Origin: PALG01 sp964495885
Lineage (GTDB): Bacteria; Bacteroidota; Bacteroidia; Flavobacteriales; Flavobacteriaceae
Length of the DNA: 64,000 bases
Direction of reading: 5' to 3'
NCBI GenBank assembly: GCA_964495885.1
Contig: CAZBWO010000019.1
Span: forward strand, 1-64,000
Shown: positions 63,321 through 64,000 of the stretch, piece after piece
How the letters are laid out: every line of letters starts with the position of its first letter
Position numbering within the stretch: the first letter of the stretch is position 1
Made by a program: the position numbers and the translations under genes
The notes under the pieces: model-generated
Database searches by the model: none
Told to the model about the DNA's origin: nothing
What the model saw: the letters and a program-made list of their open reading frames with translations, nothing else

Positions 63321-64000
63321 TTGGAAAATTCAATTAGTTGGGTTAGCTCATTAAAACTTTCGTAAATCATCGTTGCTTTCCGGGAATTGTTGAATTTTTC
63401 ATGTAACACAGCCAATAGGTCCTCAGATTCAAACTCCCAGTATTGTGGCAATAACTCAAACAATACATTAGAGATTTCGTACATCTTGAAGGAATTCCCC
63501 AACTTGAAAACATAAAAATATTGATCGTCAATAAGAATAGCAAATTGAAAACTACCATTATATTTCGGGAAAATGATGCTGTTTTCAGAATAGTGAAGTG
63601 GTGTATCCTTATAGGTACATATGGCTTCGGCAATCACTTTGTCCAGTCCTTTAAACAATTGAACCAATGGAATTCCGCTGCGTTGTATTTCACAGTACTT
63701 GTCAACAAACGATGCCGGAATTGCGTTGCATTTACTACAGTGATCTTTTGCACTACAACTGTTGCATCCACGTTCCTGCATGAGGACACTCTCTGTTGTA
63801 CCTGCAGTATAGTTAGGTGAATCACACCCTGTTATTTTATTGTGCTGAAGCACATTTCTCATCATGGTTTCAGCCGGACACGTACCAGACCATCGGCAAC
63901 TGTTCTTCAGCAGAAATCCTTTAAATTGTATAGATGTAAGGTTGTTCGGAAGCAAAACACTCCCCCCCTGCTTCATGGTTTCAAACAATTGGTACCCCAT
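63317..64000 (-). CDS. SPASM-domain protein, 5' end outside window
   Basis: Only the last 227 residues or so are seen; the frame stays open to the window edge, where an ATG happens to fall, so the real start is probably beyond it. The Cys pattern (SCRWSGTCPAET, GCDSPNY, ERGCNSCSAKDHCSKCNAI, KYCEIQ) fits a SPASM domain with its auxiliary 4Fe-4S clusters. No CxxxCxxC radical SAM motif is in this part. The end (FYVFKLGNSFKMYEISNVLF and on) resembles PqqD-like/peptide-binding folds. The gene overlaps the B12-type radical SAM gene by 4 bases. Expected role: partner or second modifying enzyme of the same peptide system; the missing N-terminus would decide whether it has its own radical SAM core. 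Confidence 0.75.
   Translation of the reverse strand: MGYQLFETMKQGGSVLLPNNLTSIQFKGFLLKNSCRWSGTCPAETMMRNVLQHNKITGCDSPNYTAGTTESVLMQERGCNSCSAKDHCSKCNAIPASFVDKYCEIQRSGIPLVQLFKGLDKVIAEAICTYKDTPLHYSENSIIFPKYNGSFQFAILIDDQYFYVFKLGNSFKMYEISNVLFELLPQYWEFESEDLLAVLHEKFNNSRKATMIYESFNELTQLIEFSK

Overview
The window looks like the chromosome of a member of the Flavobacteriaceae (Bacteroidota). The evidence is: type IX secretion (T9SS) C-terminal sorting domains on four proteins; a bacillithiol-pathway BshA; flavobacterial-type LptD, TamB and PG_1098-type methyltransferase genes; TAnnTTTG-like -7 boxes; and moderate to low G+C. The species cannot be named from the sequence alone. All family assignments were read by eye from motifs; no database search was run.

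Layout. 1-162: end of a tRNA-Pro and a tRNA-Arg, then a strong hairpin and a four-copy 47-bp repeat (231-411). 433-5998, minus strand: a lipoprotein, an operon DUF4159 / SpoU methyltransferase / PG_1098-type methyltransferase, a 55-residue small ORF behind three AT-rich palindromes, and the operon tsaD / TfoX-like / rsmE. 6077-20721, envelope and metabolism: tamB, the lptD-ridA pair, divergent amidase, an MlaD-type protein followed by an Fe-S membrane protein, HAD phosphatase and CCG-domain protein, and a T9SS M14 carboxypeptidase whose signal peptide is split by a homopolymer frameshift. 20957-28010: conserved hypothetical, GH3/beta-lactamase-type fusion, bshA, PrcB-type lipoprotein, M19 dipeptidase, small barrel protein.

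28145-46852 is the most distinctive region. A FAD/Fe-S dehydrogenase is followed directly by a propeller-type sensor kinase and a LuxR-type response regulator. A tightly packed six-gene surface operon then encodes a 12-repeat T9SS adhesin with a lamin-tail-like insertion, a small T9SS protein, an outer-membrane barrel, two tandem paralogous fibre-like proteins with the same order of 38- and 26-residue modules, and a small secreted protein. A separate T9SS protein with six exact 366-bp repeats follows (47035-50982). 51058-54615 is ordinary accessory metabolism and stress: alpha/beta hydrolase, Cys-less ArsC-like protein, HPF, nitroreductase, Dabb lipoprotein, DUF4251 lipoprotein.

54616-61229 is a repeat-rich, AT-rich island with little coding at its left side (REP-like hairpins, small ORFs). 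It carries a two-gene operon: a 1267-residue nuclease-like/helical-repeat protein, which I infer to be a defence gene, and a ChaC-like gamma-glutamylcyclotransferase. 61230-64000 is a translationally coupled pair, a B12-type radical SAM enzyme and a SPASM-domain protein cut by the window edge. Both seem to end in PqqD-like domains, which suggests a peptide-modification (RiPP-like) locus continuing to the right.

Best candidates for undescribed biology: the fibre/adhesin operon next to its two-component system, the radical SAM/SPASM locus, and the nuclease-like/cyclotransferase operon.
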